A program made the position numbers and the translations under genes. From Siphonodentalium dalli (lineage: Eukaryota; Mollusca; Scaphopoda; Gadilida; Siphonodentaliidae): a stretch of DNA of 64,000 nucleotides. Below are positions 63,301 through 64,000 of this stretch, piece by piece; positions within the stretch are counted from its first letter, which is position 1; every line of letters starts with the position of its first letter. The notes beneath the pieces are model-generated. The model had not been told where the DNA came from, did not search any database, and saw nothing but the letters and a program-made list of their open reading frames with translations. Location: assembly GCA_032622095.1 (NCBI GenBank), contig CP136069.1, positions 86,142,958-86,206,957 of the forward strand. The letters are read 5' to 3'.

Positions 63301-63971
63301 GAGATATGTAATATCTAAATTAAAATGATGAAACAATGGTTCAAATATGGAATTTTTAATATGGAATATTGATGAAAAATTCTATTTATTACATGGTCCA
63401 AAACCTTGACAAAACATACTTAAATAAACAAATAGGACGCGAAACTAACATCGGCTTCTATAAGGCATGCAATGACATTTCACTTAATTATGCATTTTTT
63501 TCTGCATAAAGAAATAGTCCCAGATAAATAAAGACTATTTGGCATATTTAATAGCGTATATTTAATTACATTACTTTTCAAACTCTCAATTCATTATAGT
63601 TTGTTGGAAAAATATTGGAAGCCATAGTATTTCGAGACGTAGCATACAGAATGTAAACAGATGACAAACCAGAAGTCAAAGGTCACCTGGCACTATTTCC
63701 TGTTATTAAATGAACGTTTACTATCACAATTTATAGAATGGGTTTATTGATTGGAATAAGGGTAGGATCATATAATAATGAAATGCTATCAATCTCTCAG
63801 TTTGATGCCAGAGTTCTAGAAGGTCTAACAGGAGAGGTTCAGCAGACTTTTGATGCAGTGACACATGGAAGCATGAAGGAAGTGAAGGGATTGGAGGACA
63901 GGTTATATGGACTCGATCAAATTATGTGTGGGGCTCGGAGGCTTGTGCATGAGCAGAACGAGCTTTCTCAG
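43203..63971 (+). CDS. RB1CC1: RB1-inducible coiled-coil protein 1 / FIP200, N-terminal 313 codons (continues beyond window)
   Basis: FIP200 (the animal counterpart of Atg11/Atg17) scaffolds the ULK1-ATG13-ATG101 complex that starts autophagy. Nine coding exons (43203-43270, 47291-47417, 48179-48260, 50449-50534, 52927-53042, 56040-56126, 60422-60566, 61303-61359, 63801-63971) join in frame with GT-AG introns to 939 nt. Diagnostic segments: MLYVFHVDTGTMMTFEINLT (ubiquitin-like fold start), VGKYSAGTDTNPIFLFSK, VEASLMMPPAYETV, CEKLVHDQHLQQQGWAAVVC, FPKSLFDWIS and MKEVKGLEDRLYGLDQ. All are close to human FIP200 in the same order. Vertebrate proteins are about 1,590 aa, so the coiled coils and Claw domain lie to the right. 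Introns are 0.7-4.3 kb and transposon-rich. There is no frameshift or internal stop. Confidence 0.95.
43284..43495. mobile_element. pogo/mariner-like palindromic MITE, copy 2
   Basis: Nearly perfect 95-bp arms (ATAATCGACTCCTTAACCAC... GAAAGCTC) meet at AACTGAGAG. The right end is GGGCATTACTG|TA; the left end has lost CAGT. It begins 13 bases after the RB1CC1 exon 1 donor. Confidence 0.8.
43576..43979. mobile_element. hAT-like palindromic MITE, decayed
   Basis: It runs from CAGGCCTCAAAATTTGGC to CATATCCTGAGGCCTG, with a subterminal palindrome at 43607-43680 and one lone arm at 43909-43960. No matching 8-bp flank was found. Confidence 0.6.
44505..45193 (+). mobile_element. Helentron-like element, copy 1
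   Basis: The left end is ATACCCCCCGCAACGAAGTT with a hairpin (AACGAAGTTAGGGGGGTAT) and a GTCCGTCC tract. Internal units of about 155 bp starting GTGCACCTGCGATTATGACG repeat three times. At the right, GGGGGGTATCCGTAG, then the hairpin GTCCCATTGGGAC, then ACACCTCTAG. No target duplication was seen. Copy 2 follows 520 bp downstream. Confidence 0.55.
45293..45649. mobile_element. hAT-like palindromic MITE (TSD CTTGAGAC)
   Basis: The ends CAAGCCTGAGTTTAGTGCGC and GCGCACTAAACTCAGACTTG are near-perfect complements, flanked by identical CTTGAGAC (45285-45292, 45650-45657). It is the clearest copy of the family. Confidence 0.85.
45716..46305 (+). mobile_element. Helentron-like element, copy 2
   Basis: It has the same ATACCCCCCGCAACGAAGTT start and GTCCCATTGGGACAGTCACA...CTCTAG end as copy 1, in the same orientation, with fewer internal units. 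Confidence 0.55.
46368..46700. repeat. Palindromic repeat CACTTGATTGAACTGG, copy 2
   Basis: It is a copy of 22288-22625, with arms ATAATCACTTGATTGAACTG / CAGTTCAATCAAGTGATTAT and the shared right-hand 180 bp. Confidence 0.7.
46800..47225. mobile_element. hAT-like palindromic MITE upstream of RB1CC1 exon 2
   Basis: It runs from CAAGGCAGCAAATAGTGTG to ATATTTTCAGACTTG, flanked by CTTTCTTG/CTTTCATG (7 of 8). Subterminal palindromes are at 46831-46920 and 47105-47195. It ends 65 bases before the exon 2 acceptor. Confidence 0.75.
47291..47417 (+). CDS. RB1CC1: RB1CC1 coding exon 2
   Basis: The acceptor is TTGTTGTAG|TGTCTC and the donor GGAACG|GTGAGA. It encodes VSSLKSVIARACKIQEDKQV then LLISGGESLNPKDRVGKYSA and GT. 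This is the rest of the ubiquitin-like fold. Confidence 0.93.
47461..47602. mobile_element. pogo/mariner-like MITE, copy 3 (deletion derivative)
   Basis: TA|CAGTAATGCCCTATATAAT ... ATTTAGGGCATTACTG|TA. Most of the left arm is deleted relative to copy 2. It starts 43 bases after exon 2. Confidence 0.8.
48179..48260 (+). CDS. RB1CC1: RB1CC1 coding exon 3
   Basis: The acceptor is TTTCTTTCAG|GATAC and the donor GATCAG|GTTTGT. It encodes DTNPIFLFSKSTIESATPPS then PSIHHGS. DTNPIFLF is nearly invariant in FIP200. Confidence 0.95.
49140..49480. repeat. Minisatellites in RB1CC1 intron 3
   Basis: An AACTTCAAAAATTTCAAA-type array (49155-49265) is followed by about 45-bp units TCACTTTAACATTCATCC...GTGAGTGCC (three at 49380-49480; related copies near 49615-49770). 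The Phe/Lys-rich minus-strand frame over the first array is a repeat artefact. Confidence 0.75.
50449..50534 (+). CDS. RB1CC1: RB1CC1 coding exon 4
   Basis: The acceptor is GGTTTTTCAG|ATG and the donor GCAAGG|GTTAGT. It encodes DVDLQSQVEASLMMPPAYET then VMSRAKLAR, matching VEESLMMPAVFHTVASRTQL in vertebrates. Confidence 0.95.
51441..52352. mobile_element. TTAA element with TIR CCTTTGAGTGCC, host of a nested insertion
   Basis: The ends TTAATACCTTTGAGTGCCAG and CAGGCACTCAAAGGGTTAA are complementary. It contains one GACCATAGGTCG-type hairpin near 52225-52310. A second TTAA element is inserted at 51501-52152. Confidence 0.75.
51501..52152. mobile_element. Nested TTAA element, TIR AGGGGTACTGTACC
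   Basis: TTAAAGGGGTACTGTACCC ... GGGGTACAGTACCCCTTTAA, about 650 bp, without an obvious transposase. A homologous copy in inverted orientation lies at 57407-57997. Confidence 0.8.
52585..52855. mobile_element. hAT-like palindromic MITE, right-truncated, before RB1CC1 exon 5
   Basis: CAAGCCTGCAAATAGTGTG and one palindrome (52616-52702) are present, followed by the middle segment. The right end is missing. The exon 5 acceptor lies about 70 bases on. Confidence 0.65.
52927..53042 (+). CDS. RB1CC1: RB1CC1 coding exon 5
   Basis: The acceptor is CACACAG|CAATTC and the donor ATCACAAG|GTATCT. It encodes QFNEVDKEELVACEKLVHDQ then HLQQQGWAAVVCNLEDIT. LVHDxHLQxQGWAAxxxNLED is a FIP200 signature. Confidence 0.96.
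54057..54817. mobile_element. TTAA-type MITE split by a nested TTAA insertion
   Basis: It runs from TTAACACTTCCATGACTGG to CATCATGAAAGGGTTAA. Its usual sequence TTTAATGCTGCACCA is interrupted at the TTAA by 54280-54780. Confidence 0.75.
54280..54780. mobile_element. Nested TTAA-flanked insertion
   Basis: TTAAAGGCACGTGAGGCCTTA ... AAGGCCAACCGTACCTTTAA. The outer MITE resumes exactly at TTAATGCTGCACC, so TTAA is the target duplication. No ORF is recognised. Confidence 0.75.
55009..55271. mobile_element. TTAA-type palindromic MITE, intact
   Basis: TTAACCCTTTCATGATGGG ... CCAGTCATGGGAGGGTTAA, with two complete hairpins. Together with the 200 bp that follow it, it is a tandem duplicate of the unit ending at 55008. 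Confidence 0.8.
55496..55945. mobile_element. hAT-like palindromic MITE, full length, before RB1CC1 exon 6
   Basis: It runs from CAAGCTTGCAATTAGTGTG to ATACTATTGGCAGGCTTG, flanked by TGTATGAA/TGTATGAT. Palindromes are at 55526-55615 and 55826-55915. It ends 95 bases before exon 6. Confidence 0.8.
56040..56126 (+). CDS. RB1CC1: RB1CC1 coding exon 6
   Basis: The acceptor is TTATTTCAG|TGC and the donor TATCAAG|GTATAC. It encodes ALKQRSDIFKEAYEEYLVTR then ETDLTVLS, helical, matching the FESIYSNYLQ region. Phases agree with exons 5 and 7. Confidence 0.9.
57196..57341. repeat. Poly-G tracts
   Basis: G runs of 24 (57196-57219) and 31 (57311-57341) bases, with GGGGGGTGGGGGGG between. They could form G-quadruplexes on the plus strand. 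They are also typical sites of sequencing and assembly error. Shorter runs lie at 58530 and 58578. Confidence 0.85.
57407..57997. mobile_element. TTAA element, TIR AGGGGTACTGTAC, inverted copy
   Basis: TTAAAGGGGTACTGTACGCC ... GGCGTACAGTACCCCTTTAA. Its first 230 bp match the complement of the right part of 51501-52152 (TTTGAGTCGA.GATGT, CATAAAATGG). Confidence 0.8.
59279..59482. mobile_element. TTAA-type palindromic MITE
   Basis: TTAACCATTCCATGACTGGAG ... CCCATCATGAAAGGGTTAA. Its hairpins are partly deleted. Confidence 0.75.
60173..60329. repeat. Short MITE-like inverted repeat before RB1CC1 exon 7
   Basis: CACAGAACAACTTGTGTATT then AATGGGGTTGT is mirrored by AACCCATTAACACACTTGTG then TCGTTTTGTG. 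An inner stem GGATAGA/TCTATCC is present. A (TA)n tract follows at 60343-60366. Confidence 0.6.
60422..60566 (+). CDS. RB1CC1: RB1CC1 coding exon 7
   Basis: The acceptor is CTCTTCCAG|CATAGG and the donor TCTCAG|GTTAGA. It encodes IGESLQLLSKIPVLPCLVGS ... EDSFPKSLFDWISSQ, matching VMAKIPLLECL and the LLDWI segments. The insert between is much shorter than in vertebrates. Confidence 0.93.
60879..60978. mobile_element. TTAA-type MITE, truncated
   Basis: It starts TTAACCCTTTCATGACTGG and breaks off at CTCCCATAGGACATGGG inside the first hairpin. Confidence 0.6.
61303..61359 (+). CDS. RB1CC1: RB1CC1 coding exon 8
   Basis: The acceptor is CTTTTTCCAG|GATCC and the donor GAACAG|GTATGT. It encodes DPQHSLHDMVDQCLKAVEQ (19 codons, phase 0). 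Confidence 0.9.
61487..61850. mobile_element. hAT-like palindromic MITE, decayed
   Basis: CAAGCCTGCAAATAGTGTG, one half-palindrome, the TCTTCTGGGAAGTAT middle and a decayed second palindrome are present. The right end is lost close to the hAT element at 61866. Confidence 0.65.
61866..63163. mobile_element. Non-autonomous hAT element with 8-bp TSD CAGCCTAG
   Basis: TAGTGCTGAAACGGTTGACC at the left and CCGTTTCAGCACTA at the right, flanked by identical CAGCCTAG (61858-61865, 63164-63171). Both ends carry clustered AACCGGTT-type motifs, probably transposase-binding repeats. No transposase frame was found. Confidence 0.85.
63172..63800. other. RB1CC1 intron 8, no feature seen
   Basis: AT-rich sequence between the hAT element and exon 9, with no repeat border or ORF that I can support. 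Confidence 0.6.
63801..63971 (+). CDS. RB1CC1: RB1CC1 coding exon 9
   Basis: The acceptor is AATCTCTCAG|TTTGAT and the donor TCTCAG|GTTTGT. It encodes FDARVLEGLTGEVQQTFDAV ... MKEVKGLEDRLYGLDQIMCG then ARRLVHEQNELSQ, matching KAIKGLEDRLYALDQMIASC in human. The gene continues past the window. Confidence 0.95.
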
Positions 63972-64000
63972 GTTTGTGGCTTAATTACAACACGTATTCC

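Overview
This is a eukaryotic nuclear window: AT-rich, with long introns, spliceosomal GT-AG junctions and very dense transposon relics. Its repeat types (a tRNA-derived SINE ending in AATAAATCAAT, 'tccgtccgtccg' elements with C-rich ends, many palindromic MITEs) look like a marine mollusc, most likely a bivalve. That assignment is inference. The two host genes only establish an animal.

Two host genes are well supported, both on the plus strand. COX5B (cytochrome c oxidase subunit 5B) is complete at 2668-23329 in four coding exons encoding 132 aa, with phase-consistent junctions, an ETS/NRF-2-like motif upstream and a polyadenylation signal downstream. RB1CC1 (FIP200, the scaffold of the ULK1 autophagy-initiation complex) starts at 43203 and runs off the right edge. 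Nine coding exons give 313 in-frame codons of its N-terminal region. About 20 kb lie between the genes, and I see no convincing host gene there.

Most other sequence is mobile DNA. I can delimit several hAT-type elements by 8-bp target duplications: 266-1411, 6913-9151, 61866-63163, and a palindromic family at 23964, 24995, 45293, 46800 and 55496. There are also TTAA-flanked (piggyBac-type) MITEs, some nested, pogo-type palindromes of the CAGTAATGCCC family, three 123-bp MITEs, Helitron/Helentron-like elements, a tRNA-derived SINE with a 14-bp target duplication, a tRNA/5S composite SINE-like sequence, a foldback element with inverted arrays of a 16-bp repeat (about 35.08-36.52 kb), and a 2.9-kb TTAA element carrying a 185-codon ORF.

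By region: 0-2.6 kb, repeats upstream of COX5B; 2.6-23.5 kb, COX5B with repeat-filled introns of 6.6-7.0 kb; 23.5-43 kb, intergenic repeats; 43-64 kb, the 5' part of RB1CC1, where inverted repeats surround several exons and MITEs sit within tens of bases of splice sites. The two genes act in different processes (respiration and autophagy). Nothing here suggests that they are co-regulated.
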